A DNA stretch of 64,000 bases. Origin: Anaeramoeba ignava (taxonomy: Eukaryota > Metamonada > Anaeramoebidae). Position numbers and translations under genes: made by a program. The stretch's first letter is position 1; the number at the start of each line of letters is the position of its first letter. Positions 48,616 through 60,704 of the stretch are shown piece after piece. The notes beneath the pieces are model-generated. The model had not been told where the DNA came from, did not search any database, and saw nothing but the letters and a program-made list of their open reading frames with translations. The stretch covers positions 62,001 to 126,000 of the forward strand of contig JAPDFW010000103.1 in assembly GCA_028826165.1 (NCBI GenBank), read 5' to 3'.

Positions 48616-50184
48616 ATGGAAAAAAAATTTTCAATCCTTTCATTTCAACTTCAAGATTTGCTTCTTTGGTTAATAGAAGAAAATCCAAATAAAGAAATTA
48701 ATTGGATAAAGTTTAATAAAAAAGATTTTGATAATATTATTTTCATTACTTGTGATGATTTAAATCAAAAATTGGTTTTCGATTATAAAGATCAACTCCA
48801 AACAATTTACAAATTAATGACTCAAGGAACTGCAATAAATACTTATTCTCCTGGAAGAGAAGATAAATGTTATCCAGGAATACCATCCATTTTGAAAATG
48901 AAACAAAAGAAAAAATCATCTAAAAAAGAAAAAGAAAAAGAAGAAACTCAATCTATTCAAAAAAAAGAAGAAACAGATAAATTAATTCAAAACAAAAATT
49001 TCAAGTTTAAAGCTGATTCATTTATAAATTCTAATCAAACATCCGATTTTTTTGAACAATGTGAAAAATCTAATTTGGGTTTTGTGAAAACTAAATCATT
49101 TTATTCTCAAGAAACCAATTTTCCTTATGATTCTAAATCCAAAATATTTGCAATTGATTGTGAAATGTGTGGAACAGAAAAAGGATCTGAAGTTACAAAA
49201 ATTTGTATAATTGATGATAATTTTCGCCAGATTTATTCAGAATTAGTTGTTCCCGACAGTCCAATTAGAGATTTGAGAACTAGGTTTTCTGGAATCACTT
49301 TGGAGGATATGAGTAAGGCAAGAAAAACTCTGAAAGATGTTCAAGAAGATATTTTGAAAATTATTCCTTCTGAAGCTTGTATTGTCGGTCATTCAATACT
49401 TCATGATTTCCTTTGTTTAAAACTTATTCACACTAATGTCCTTGATACTGCTGCTCTTTATTCTCATGATAAAGTTAAAGAATTTCATCCTGCTTTAAAA
49501 CGATTATCGGAGAAGTTTTTATTTACTCCAATTCAACAAAATGTCGAAAAAGGGCATAATCCTTTTGAGGATGCGACCACAAGTCTCAAATTGTTATTTT
49601 TGAAAATGATTCATGGGCCAGATTTTGGAATTGAGAATGATAATCAACTCAGAAGTTATTTTGGGAATTATGAAGAAGATGAATCTTTAATTTTTGAAAT
49701 CATTTCTCAAAAAAGAGAACTTTATTTAATTGATACTGAAATGGTTCTTAAAAGATTTAAGATTAGAACTCAAGCTTATCCGTTCATCGTAACAAAAGAT
49801 GAAGAAATTCCATCAAAATTTGAAGAAGTTTTCAAGAGTATTCAAATAAGAAAATCAAACAAACCCAATTTTATTTGGGCACAATTTCAAAGTTTAAAAC
49901 AATTTTTTTTCTCGGTTTTTGATGATAAACATCCCACTGTTAAAAATCGGCTTGAACTCATTCTGACAAGAATAGATCAATATTTTTCAACTATTCTTGA
50001 AATGGTACCGAAAAATTCCTTGATAATCTTTTATCTTCCAGAAGGAAATGGAAAAGAATTAAATCAACTTAAACAAGAAAAAGAAGCAGATCAAATCAAA
50101 TTTGAATCAACTCTCAAAAACAAATTAATTCAAGTTGCACAAGAAACCAAAAAAGGAGCCACAATATTTTTGCAAGTTGATTAA
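48616..50184 (+). CDS. DEDDh RNA exonuclease, REXO1/REXO5 type
   Basis: 522 residues, one exon. The N-terminal 175 residues include TQGTAINTYSPGREDKCYPG and a K/E-rich stretch. The exonuclease domain spans about 175-340: FAIDCEMCG (Exo I, Asp and Glu), RFSGITLEDM, VGHSILHDFLCLKLIH (Exo II Asp), LDTAALY and GHNPFEDATTSLKLL (Exo III His and Asp). These match the Rex1p/REXO5 family, 3'-5' exonucleases that trim 5S rRNA, tRNA and snoRNA ends. About 180 residues follow with a possible RNA-binding fold (YPFIVTKDEEIPSKFEEVF) like the RRMs of REXO5. It is the only intact copy; dead copies lie at 46,085 and 53,087. Confidence 0.9.
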   Translation: MEKKFSILSFQLQDLLLWLIEENPNKEINWIKFNKKDFDNIIFITCDDLNQKLVFDYKDQLQTIYKLMTQGTAINTYSPGREDKCYPGIPSILKMKQKKKSSKKEKEKEETQSIQKKEETDKLIQNKNFKFKADSFINSNQTSDFFEQCEKSNLGFVKTKSFYSQETNFPYDSKSKIFAIDCEMCGTEKGSEVTKICIIDDNFRQIYSELVVPDSPIRDLRTRFSGITLEDMSKARKTLKDVQEDILKIIPSEACIVGHSILHDFLCLKLIHTNVLDTAALYSHDKVKEFHPALKRLSEKFLFTPIQQNVEKGHNPFEDATTSLKLLFLKMIHGPDFGIENDNQLRSYFGNYEEDESLIFEIISQKRELYLIDTEMVLKRFKIRTQAYPFIVTKDEEIPSKFEEVFKSIQIRKSNKPNFIWAQFQSLKQFFFSVFDDKHPTVKNRLELILTRIDQYFSTILEMVPKNSLIIFYLPEGNGKELNQLKQEKEADQIKFESTLKNKLIQVAQETKKGATIFLQVD

Positions 50185-50433
50185 TGCAGAAATCAATCTC
50201 CTATTTTTTTTTTGAAGGAACGGATCACAACAACATTTTCGCTTCTGATTGAAAAAAAAAGAAGAATTGAGAAGAATTTCCTTTGTTTTCTGGTCAAAAG
50301 AACAAAATAAAAAGGAAAATTGAATTTTTTTTTAATAATCAATAAAAGAGAAAATCAAATTGAAAAGATTTTTTGGAATTACTTTTTTAATGAAAGTAAA
50401 AAAAAGGTTTCCCTTCTCAAAATAAATCATAAA

Positions 50434-52495
50434 TCATCGAGTGTAGTGAATCAAATATCTTGGAATGGCTTGAAATTTATGGAAAATGATGATTTCATTG
50501 TTCATCACATTTGTTGTTGAAGTTTTTCCTGTTCCGGGAACAAGAATAGAATCATAACTATGAGGAGGAAGAACCCAATCATGAGCATAATCAGGAGAAG
50601 GTAGATCTTGTGTTTGCATGAAAGAGTTTCCAGTAACAACTTCACACACGAACATCTTTCGAATCGAATTATCTGTTTTGATATATTTGTCACTTTTGGA
50701 TGAACAATAGGTGAAATATAATCTATTTTAAGTAAAAGTAGAAAGGAATTTGTTAAATCAAGAAAGATAAGGAAAATCAACAGAAAAGAAAGAAATGAAA
50801 CTTACCCTAAACCGTACATATGGCAACGATTCCAGCAATGTTTAGTAAGGCAGAATTTGCACTTTTTGGTACATAAAGAAGGAGTTTTTTTCTCTTTTGC
50901 TAATTCTCCTGATTTAGGACATCTTGGATTAGTATCATAGTTACTAAGAATATGAAAACCTTTAGTATAAATTTCCTCCAAAAATTTCTCGTTTGTTCCA
51001 TGATATAACCAAGAGATATTGAAACTCTGTTTTCTTCTGTTTTCCAGATACTCTTTCCTTTTGGTAAACCAATAATCTAGATAAGAGCTCTTGATTTTTT
51101 CAATCTTAATTACCTTTGGTGTTAATCCATAAGTCCAACGATCCAAAAACTTCTTCTCTAAATCAATATAAATTGGATTTTTTGATGGAATTTCTTCAAG
51201 TTTGGCTTCTCGTTTTGGGATTTCAGGATTTAGAGGAACGCGATGAGAAAAAGGACAAACGAGTCTTTCACGATCTTTCTCTTCGTAACATCGAACATTA
51301 TGAAGTCGACAATATCCTGTTTGCTTCAAAAAAGGGCAAAAAGAAGCTTGGGGTGATTGTTGGTTATCTGAAAATTCTTCTGGAATTTCTTTATAATGGA
51401 TGTGCTGAAACTTGCAATGATCTTTCTTACATTGTCCATATTCACCAAAAAAAGGACAAAACTCCTTGTTCATATTTTCCAAAAAGTTGGAAGGCATACC
51501 TTGATTTGTTGAAAGAAGTGAAGGATTTGGATGTGAAAAGGTACAATTTGGATCTTGGCAACCAATCAAAGTATTTCCTTTTTGATAGATCAGTTTGGGA
51601 CAAAGGTGGAATCTGATTTGGATATCTCCTCTTTGCGGAGCTTGTGGAATGTTTTTCTCTCTTTTTTCCTTTTTGATTTTCAAATGTTGATATGGACATT
51701 CTTTGTCTCTACAATACCCAGTTTTTTGATAATACTTGCAAGTTGTTTTCTTCATATTTTCCAAAAAGTTGGAAGGCATACCTTGATTTGTTGAAAGAAG
51801 TGAAGGATTTGGATGTGAATATGAGCAATTTGGATCTTGGCATCCTACCATCTTTTGTCCTTCAGTTTTTGTTAGATTTGGACATATCTGTGATAATGTG
51901 AAACGTGAATTTGATTTATAATTTTGTTCTGTTAATCTCTTTTCCTTTCTTTCCTTCCATCCAATTGGAAAAATTAGTTTTTGTTTAGGAAATTCTGGAT
52001 CTTTTCTAACATAATTTGGATCTTCATGATGTTGAAAAAAACATCCCAAAACTTTACATTTCTTTGATTGTGCATAATATCGACACATTTTATTATTCAT
52101 CTTCAAATCACACCAAAAAAAACTATTTTTCTTTTTTTCATTTGCTAATTTAGAATATGGATCAACTTGCTTAATAATCTCTTCATAAAATTTATTATTA
52201 GGATTTGGATCTAAAAATTAAAAAAATTAAACAATTTAAACAAATTAAAAAATTTAAACAATTATTAATTTGAATTTTTTCATTTTGAAATGAAATAGAA
52301 TAAATGAAATAATTAATTTTAAAATAATTTACGTTGATATGGGCAATTAACATCATAACATTTTCCATTTTTTAACATATTTAAACATAATATCTTTCTT
52401 GGTGGGTGCGTTTTGTAATTCTTAGAGGTTACATGTTCCCATTTATGGCACCATTTTTCTTTTACTAAAAATTCACACCAGCTTCCTCCAGACAT
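50434..52495 (-). CDS. multi-CCCH zinc-finger PARP-like ADP-ribosyltransferase (copy B)
   Basis: Exons complement(join(50434..50722, 50806..52210, 52333..52495)), 618 residues; introns of 83 and 122 nt, phases join. Seven or more CCCH fingers fill the first 380 residues (CLNMLKNGKCYDVNCPYQH, CRYYAQSKKCKVLGCFFQH, CKYYQKTGYCRDKECPYQH, CPFFGEYGQCKKDHCKFQH). A 30-residue block containing SHPNPSLLSTNQGMPSNF occurs twice. The PARP domain has ISWLYHGTNEKFLEEIYTKG (His), MYGLGLYFTYCSSKSDKY across the last intron (Tyr), MFVCEVVTGNSF and VMNNEIIIFHKFQAIPRYLI (Glu kept). A Cys/His-rich insertion (CTKKCKFCLTKHCWNRCH) sits directly before the Tyr motif. The protein is strongly diverged from copy A although their upstream regions are almost identical. 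Confidence 0.86.
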
Positions 52496-53086
52496 AAAAA
52501 AAAATGATTTAACTGTTTTTTGGTTTGTGTTTCTTTTAAAAAAAATGAAAAGTGGATATTATTTTAAAACTTATTTAATTAATAATTTGCTTTTTTTTTT
52601 GAATAAAATATTTACTTTAATTCAATTTGAAATGATAATTTCTTTTTTGTTTAAATCTTTGTTTCAAATAAACTTAATTCAAATTAGTTAATATAATTTG
52701 ATCATTTTTTTTTTGTTTTTAAATTTATTTCCAAAGATATTATTTTATTGAGAGAAATTAATTTTGTTGATTTCTTTACAATAAATAATTTATTAATTTT
52801 GTTTTATTAAATAAATTTTAAATAAAAAAAGACCACTTTTTGTTAATTCTTCTTTCCAAAAAAAAAAACCAACTCATTAAAATTTTATTTATTTTTTTTA
52901 TTTAAAATTTGATCTTTTTATTTTTTAAAGTTTGTTTCTTTGTTTAAATTTGAATTAAAATTTCATTTTAAAAAAGAAAAATTAATTAAAAAAAAAGTCC
53001 ACTTTTTCTTTTATTCATTTTTTTATTCATTTTTTTATTCGTTTTTTTATTCATTTTTTTATTCATTTTTTTATTCATTTTTTTAA
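52496..53086. promoter_or_regulatory. duplicated bidirectional promoter region, PARP B and dead exonuclease
   Basis: 591 nt, nearly identical to 48,024-48,615. Identity begins within a few bases of the PARP start codons and continues into the exonuclease reading frame. Confidence 0.65.
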
Positions 53087-53870
53087 ATGGAAAAAAAATT
53101 TTCAATTCTTTCATTTCAACTTCAAGATTTACTTCTTTAGTTAATAGAAGAAAATCCAAAATAAAGAAATTAATTGGATAAAGTTTAATAAAAAAGATTT
53201 TAATAATATTTATTTTCATTACTTGTGATGATTTAAATCAAAAATTGGTTTTCGATTATAAAGATCAACTCCAAACAATTTACAAATTAATAACTCAAGG
53301 AACTGCAATAAATACTTATTCTCCTGGAAGAGAAGATAAATGTTATCCAGGAATACCATCCATTTTGAAAATGAAACAAAAGAAAAAATCATCTAAAAAA
53401 GAAAAAGAAAAAGAAGAAACTCAATCTATTCAAAAAAAAGAAGAAACAGATAAATTAATTCAAAACAAAAATTTCAAGTTTAAAGCTGATTCATTTATAA
53501 ATTCTAATCAAACATCCGATTTTTTTGAACAATGTGAAAAATCTAATTTGGGTTTTATGAAAACTAAATCATTTTATTCTCAAGAAACCAATTTTCCTTA
53601 TTATTCTAAATCCAAAATATTTGCAATTGATTTTGAAATTTATTAATCAGAAAAAAATATATCAAGTTACAAAAATTTGTATAATTGATGATAATTTTCA
53701 AAATATTTATTCAAAATTTTTTATTAAATATGAATAAAATCAATATTTTTCCAAATATTCTTGAAAAGATATAAAAATTCTTTTAATAATATTTTATCTT
53801 CCAAAATAAAATAAAATGGAAAAGAAGAAAAAGAAGAAGAAACAATATTTGTTTGTGTTGATTAAATAAA
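53087..53870 (+). pseudogene. REXO-type exonuclease, truncated copy
   Basis: Near-identical to the intact gene over its first 550 nt. It has a nonsense change in codon 18 (TGG to TAG, LLL-stop-LIEE), a one-base insertion near 53160 that shifts the frame, and later a degenerated region where the Asp-Glu motif should be (53,630-53,650). Everything between there and the last 100 nt is deleted or scrambled. It cannot encode an exonuclease. Confidence 0.88.
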
Positions 53871-54051
53871 CTTAAAAATTCCACTTTTTTTTCTTCAATC
53901 AAAACAAAAATCAAAATTGGATTGAGATTTCCAAGAACAATTCTAGATCAAAAATTTAAATTAAGATTTTTAAAAAAGTTTTTATTGAAAAATTAAAAAA
54001 AAAAGGAATGGATAAAAAAACTTTGCATTTGGATTAAAAATTCAAAAAAAA

Positions 54052-57000
54052 TTAATCGTAATTTTCATTCACATTCACATTATCATTAACATTATCATTT
54101 TCTTTATTATCATTGATATTAATATTAATATTAATCTCTTTCTGTAAATGATTTGGATGATCTTCAATATCAGATGTAAGTTCAATATCATCTTCAGTCA
54201 TTTTATCAACTTCCAATGTATCAAAAGGCGACTTGACAAAATGAAGTTCATCAAGAGAAATGGAAATTGGATAAGTAAACTTTCCCAAACTTGGATCATA
54301 AACAATTTTATCAATTTCTTCACCAAATTTTCTGGCCAATCGCTTGAAAATGGCTTTTTCGTTTGAATATTTTGAATGAAAAACTGATCTGAAAAAAGAT
54401 CCAATTTTTGATCCAAGAAAATATATAACAGCAATGATACAAATTAGAATCAAACCAAGATAAGGAAATTTATGTGCATCAAAATTTGTAGTTAAACTAA
54501 TTTGAGGGAGAATTTTGAAAAAACCGTTAGTTTGCTGAAAGGAAAACCAAAGAAGATTAGCAAAAGAATGAAGAAGGAATACTTTGGAAAAAAAAAAAAA
54601 AAAAAAGGAATTGAGAAAAGAAAAATGAGACATTTTGAAAAATGGATTTTTTTTGTTTTAGATTTACACCAAGGAAGAAGCGACATTGCATGAGTATGAA
54701 CACCACTTGATAAATGCCTTGCATTTCTCCAAGTTCTGAGAACATTCAATTTAATAAACAAGAAATTAAGAATCAAAGAAATCAAGCCCGTTATTCCAGC
54801 CAAGGGAACAGAACCAATAAAGATGAAAGATAACGTCATTGTTTTCAGAACTGTTGTATAAAGCTTTGCAAGAGATACTTGAGATGGAGTGTATGATTTG
54901 TTCAATCTTGCTTGTGTCTGAGCTTTTCTTCTTCCTCTCCATCTCCGGAAAGATGCCATCAATCTAACGCTAAAAACATTTAAAATTGGGAGTAATATTG
55001 CATCTCCAATAAGTGTCATAATGATAACTGATGCATATGAATATGTCTCAAGAAATTTCCCAGTTCCTGCTGAAAAGAAAACAACTCCCACTGAATTGAT
55101 AATTTGCAGAAACAAAATCTTTGTAACTTGTGATTCTTGAATTTCGGTTTTTGTTAATTTTTTGGTAAAATTTGAAACTTCTAAAAAATGTGGAATAAAA
55201 AGAAAAAAAAATTTTTTTTTTTTGAGAATTTTTTTGAGAATTTTTTTTTTCTTTATCAACTTACTAACAATTAAATAAACAATAAGCCGATTTGTTGCTA
55301 AAATGGCTACTGAAATGAGAAAGGAGAAGACAAATCGATTTTTTTTTGATCCATATCGACTTAAAACTAAAAAAAATCAAAAACAGAAAATTTTTAATCA
55401 AAACAAAAAAAAAGTAAATGAGAAAAAAAATTTACCAAAAATAAGTCCTCCATTTGCACAGATTAAAAGTATACAAAGAAGATTAATTGCAACAGATCTC
55501 CAAAATCTTTGACTTCGAGAAAATTCCATATTCTGCCAAATTATATCTTGAATTTCTGGAGCTTTTGACACTTTGAGGCGAATTTTGTCCCGAAATTTGG
55601 GGACTTCAATACAACATGAACATAAAAACCTTTTAAGAAAGGAATGAGAAAAAGAATAAGCGCATCGAGAAGCATCAAATACTTTTTCATAAGTAACAAA
55701 ACAATGTCCAGTGCATTTATAAGAATTCTCAGCTAATTTTTCAATTTTTTCTTCAATTTGATTAATTTTTGAATCAAGACTTGAAAGAACTTCTTGACTA
55801 TAAAGAATTTTTTCTTGTTTCTATTTTTTTTAATTAAGTTTTTTAAAATGAGGAAAAAATTCTTTCTTTTTTCTTTTTTTTTGTTTTTTTTTGGATTTAA
55901 TCAAAAAAATCAAACTTTTGTTCTTAATTTTTCAAGAATTTTTGATTCTTTCAAAATGGGCTTAAGATTATAAACAATGCACACATCAACTACTTTTCCC
56001 CATTGAGAAAAAAAATGTTTAATTTCTCTTGGATTAGTTGCATCTTCAGGAAGATTAGAAACATGAATAGTAAAAGATGAAATTACTCGATGAGCTTGTT
56101 GATGAATTGCTTGATATTTAGTGATTATTGTGGACATTCCATTAGAAAAAGAAAATAAAATCACCCAAGAAATTGCAAATTGAACAATAGCTTGTTTCCA
56201 TACTTTCCAATCACATCCTTTAATCATTTATTTTAATAAAGAAAAAGATGATTGTGAATTTTTTTTTTAAATGAAAAATTGATTTGATTTAATTTAATTT
56301 AATTTGATTTAATTTGATTTGATTTGATTTGATTTAATTTAATTTAATTTAATTTAATTTAATTTAATTTGATTTGATTTGATTTGATTTGATTTGATTT
56401 GATTTGATTTGATTTAATTTGATTTAATTTGATTTGATTTAATTTAATTTAATTTGATTTGATTTAATTTGATTTAATTTGATTTGATTTGATTTAATTT
56501 GATTTAATTTGATTTAATTTAATTTAATTTGATTTGATTTAATTTAATTTAATTTAATTTAATTTAATTTGATTTAATTTAATTTGATTTAATTTAATTT
56601 AATTTAATTTAATTTAATTTGATTTAATTTAATTTGATTTGATTTAATTTAATTTAATTTGATTTAATTTAATTTGATTTAATTTAATTTGATTTAATTT
56701 AATTTGATTTGATTTGATTTGATTTAATTTGATTTGATTTAATTTAATTTGATTTGATTTGATTTGATTTAATTTAATTTGATTTTATTTTATTTTGATT
56801 TGATTTGATTTGATTTGATTTGAATTGATTTGATTTGATTTGATTTAATTTGATTTGATTTGATTTAATTTGATTTAGATTTAATTTGATTTGATTTGAT
56901 TTAATTTAATTTGATTTGATTTGATTTAATTTGATTTAATTTGATTTGATTTGATTTAATTTAATTTAATTTGATTTGATTTAATTTAATTTAATTTGAT

Positions 57001-58339
57001 TTGATTTAATTTGATTTGATTTGATTTAATTTGATTTAATTTGATTTGATTTGATTTTTACTTGAATTATTTCCAAGTGTTGTTACTGTCCAAAATCCAT
57101 AAGTATCAAAATTTAGACAATGTGTATCAGTTGTTCCTTGTGTATTAAAATAGATATTGATAATTGAGAGAAAAGTAATTAACAAGAAGACAAAAATCAT
57201 TCTCCACTAAATTTTTACAAAATTAAAATCAATTAAAATCAATTAAAATTTAAATTAAAATTTAAATTAAAATTGAAATTTACTAAATATCCAAAAAAAA
57301 GTCCAATTCCAAGTCCAATTTCTGGATTCACTTTTCTTATTATAGTTTTCCAATAAGGTAATAAATTATAAACTCCAAGTTTTGAATCATAATTACTATA
57401 CATTCTTGAAATCTTGTATTGTTTTGCCTTATTTCTTGAATCTTCCTGATCAACAATTTCCATTTTTTCTTCATTCTCAAAATTTTGATTTTGATTTTGA
57501 TTTTGATTTTGATTTTGATTTTGATTTTGATTTTCATTTTGATTTTGATTTTGATTTTGATTTTGATTTTGATTTTGATTTTCAATTTTATTGAAATTTT
57601 TCTTAACGGCAGTTAATTTGTCAATTCGAAGAGAATTTCTTTTGTTTCTGATTACTTGAACCAAAGGACTTTTTGTGAGTGTAAGAGAAATACTTCTTTT
57701 TCCTCTTATTCCTGATTTTATATTTTGGGATTTCTGGTTTGTAATCTTTGGAATTTCTGGTTCAAAACCAGCAACTTCTAATTCATTTTGAGATTTTGGG
57801 TTTTCAAGATCATTCAAATCAATTAAAGAAAGCGTGTCATCATTTTCTTTATCATTTTCTTTATCATTTTCTTTATCATTTTCTTTATCATTTTCTTTAT
57901 CATTTTCTTTATCATTTTCTTTATCATTTTCTTTATCATTTTCTTTATCAATTTCGAAATATTGTTCGTTTTGTTGATTTTGTTTGGGGATATTTTCCAC
58001 ATTTAATTTTTCTTCTTTAATTTCAATTCCGTTTTCTTCTTTATCATTTCCAAAATATTGTTCATTTTCTTCTTGAATTTCAATTCCGTTTTCTTCTTTA
58101 TCATTTCCAAAATATTGTTCATTTTCTTCTTGAATTTCAATTCCATTTTCTTCTTTATTTTCAAAATATTGTTCATTTTCTTCTTGATCAATTAATTCTT
58201 CAAGATCACTTTCCTTTTTGATTTTTTCCCATTTCTTTTCAAGTTTTTGTTCATCTTTTATTTCTGTTTGAATTTCTTCTTCTTTTTGTTCTTGTTTTTC
58301 AAATTCATTTTCAGAAATTGTTTCTTGATTATCATTCAT
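54052..58339 (-). CDS. OSCA/TMEM63-like mechanosensitive channel with long acidic N-terminus
   Basis: Exons complement(join(54052..54581, 54668..55180, 55265..55366, 55436..55820, 55916..56217, 57062..57206, 57284..58339)), 1010 residues, every phase consistent. Residues 1-310 are acidic, with about nine NDKE units and NQ repeats. Membrane part: LGVYNLLPYWKTII, IGLGIGLFFGYL, MIFVFLLITFLSIINIY, then a segment FAISWVILFSF. The cytosolic loop has an RRM-like fold (FTIHVSNLPEDATNPREIKH), GHCFVTYEKVFDASRC and the hallmark KAPEIQDIIWQNM. More membrane segments follow (SVAINLLCILLICANGGLIF, FSFLISVAILATNRLIVYL, FLQIINSVGVVFFSAG, FIFIGSVPLAGITGLISLIL, FPYLGLILICIIAVIYFLG). Family members are stretch- or osmolarity-gated cation channels or lipid scramblases. 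The N-terminal extension is unusual. Confidence 0.82.
56218..57061. repeat. ATTTG/ATTTA pentanucleotide intron of the OSCA-like gene
   Basis: 844-nt intron made almost only of GATTT and AATTT pentamers, with two small irregularities near 56785 and 56875. Bounded by GTAAAA and TTAAAG on the minus strand. Confidence 0.9.
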
Positions 58340-60704
58340 TTCAAATTTTAAAAAAAAAAAAAATTTAATAATAAAATTAAAAAGAGATTATAAAATTAGA
58401 AAGAAAAAAATGAGATTTTAATGTTTGATTAAAAGGAATTTAATAAAAAATTTTTTTAAAAAGATGGTAAAAAGGTTTAAAAATAAAACCAAAAAAAAAA
58501 TAACTTTTTTTTCCAAGATCAATTCCTTTTTTTTTTTTGGTTTTATTTACTTCTTAAAAGAAAAAGAAAAAGAAAGGAAAACAACAAATCAAAATTAATT
58601 TATTCAATTTTTTTTTTTATTATTTAAATTTGATGATCAAAAAGAAAATGGCAAATTGATTTTAAAAAGAAATAAAATTAATTTTATTTATTATTTTGCA
58701 ATAAAATTAAATAAAGATTAATTTTAAAAATGAATTTATTATTAACATTAAATTATTATTATTAAAAATAAAGAGATAAAATAATTAAAATATTTTATTT
58801 ATTATTTTATTTAATTTTTAATTATAATTAATTAATTATTTTGTAATAAATTTAAATAAGAAATAATTTTAAAAAGAATTTATTATTAATATTAAATTAT
58901 TATTATTAAAAATAATGAAATAAATTAAATAAAATATTTTATTTATTATTTTATTTAATTTTTAATTATAATTTATTTATTATTTTACAATAAATTTAAT
59001 TAAAAATAATTTTAGAAAAGAATTTATTATTAATATTAAATTATTATTATTAAAAATAATGAAATAAATTAAATAAAATATTTTATTTATTATTTTATTT
59101 AATTTATAATTATAATTAATTTATTATTTTGTAATAAATTTAAATAAAAATTAATTTTAAAAAGAATTTATTATTAATATTAAATAAATATTATTAAAAA
59201 TAAAATAATTAATTAATTAAAATATATTTTTATTTATTATTTATTTTATTTATTTTTAATTATAATTAATTAATTTTTTTACAATAAATTTAATTAAGAA
59301 ATAATTTTAAAAATGAATTTATTATTAATATTAAATTAATATTATTAAAAATAAAGAAATAAATTAATTAAAATATTTTATTTATTATTTTATTTAATTT
59401 TTAATTATAATTAATTAATTATTTTATAATAAATTTAAATAAAGATTAACTTTAGAAAAGAATTTATTATTAATTATTAAATTATTATTATTAAAAATAA
59501 AAGAAATAAATTAATTAAAATATTTTATTTATTATTTTATTTAATTTTTAATAATAATTAATTAATTATTTTGTAATAAATTTAATAAAAATAATTTTAA
59601 AAAGAATTTATTATTAATATTAAATTATTATTATTAAAAAAATAAAATAATTAATTAATTAAAATATTTTATTTATTATTTTATTTAATTTTTAATTATA
59701 ATTTATTATTATTATTTTGTAATAAATTTAAATAAAAATAATTTTAAAAAGAATTTATTATTAATATTAAATTAATATTATTAAAAAATAAAAGAAATAA
59801 ATTAATTAAAATATTTTATTTATTATTTTATTTAATTTTTAATTATAATTAATTAATTATTTTTTGTAATAAATTTAAATAAAAATAATTTTAAAAAGAA
59901 TTTATTATTAATATTAAAATTATTATTATTAAAAAAATAAATGAAATAAAATAATTAATTAATTAAAATATTTTATTTATTATTTTATTTAATTTTTTAA
60001 TTATAATTTATTAATTATTTTGTAATAAATTTAAATAAAGATTAATTTTAAAAAGGATTTATTATTAATATTAAATTATTATTATTAAAAAATGAAGAAA
60101 TAAATTAAATAAAATATTTTATTTATTATTTTATTTAATTTTTAATTATAATTAATTTATTATTTTGTAATAAAATTAAATAAGAAATAATTTTAAAAAG
60201 AATTTATTATTAATAATAAATTATTATTATTAAAATAAAAAGAAATAAATTAAATAAAATATTTTATTTATTATTTTATTTAATTTTTAATTATAATTTA
60301 TTTATTATTTTACAATAAATTTAAATAAAAATAATTTTAAAAAGAATTTATTATTAATATTAAATTATTATTATTAAAAATAATGAGATAAAATAATTAA
60401 AAATATTTTATTTATTCATTTACTTAATTTTTAATTTTTTTAAAACCATTAATTTATTTATTTTTTTTTAAATAAATTTAAATAAAAATAATTTTAGAAA
60501 AGAATTTATTATTAATATTAAATTATTATTATTAAAAATAAAGAAATAAATTAATTAAAATATTTTATTTATTATTTTATTTAATTTTTAATTATAATTA
60601 ATTTATTATTTTGTAATAAAATTAATTAAGAAATAATTTTAAAAAGAATTTATTATTAATAATAAATTATTTAATTTTCATTTTTTTCATTTCCATTTAA
60701 AAAA
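58340..60704. repeat. 14-copy tandem repeat of about 145 bp
   Basis: No gene in 2.3 kb. From about 58,725 to 60,690 a unit of 140-150 bp is repeated head to tail about 14 times. Its landmarks are AATTTATTATTAATATTAAA, then AAATATTTTATTTATTATTT, then TTTTTAATTATAATTAATT and TTTGTAATAAATTTAAAT. Copies differ by small indels and substitutions. The array ends about 15-40 nt before the start of the next gene. Confidence 0.9.

Noticed and set aside
57284-58339. Independent acidic-repeat gene ending at 57239
   Set aside because: A phase-0 GT-AG intron (57207-57283) joins it to membrane helices of the OSCA-like protein, and the joined N-terminal region matches that family.
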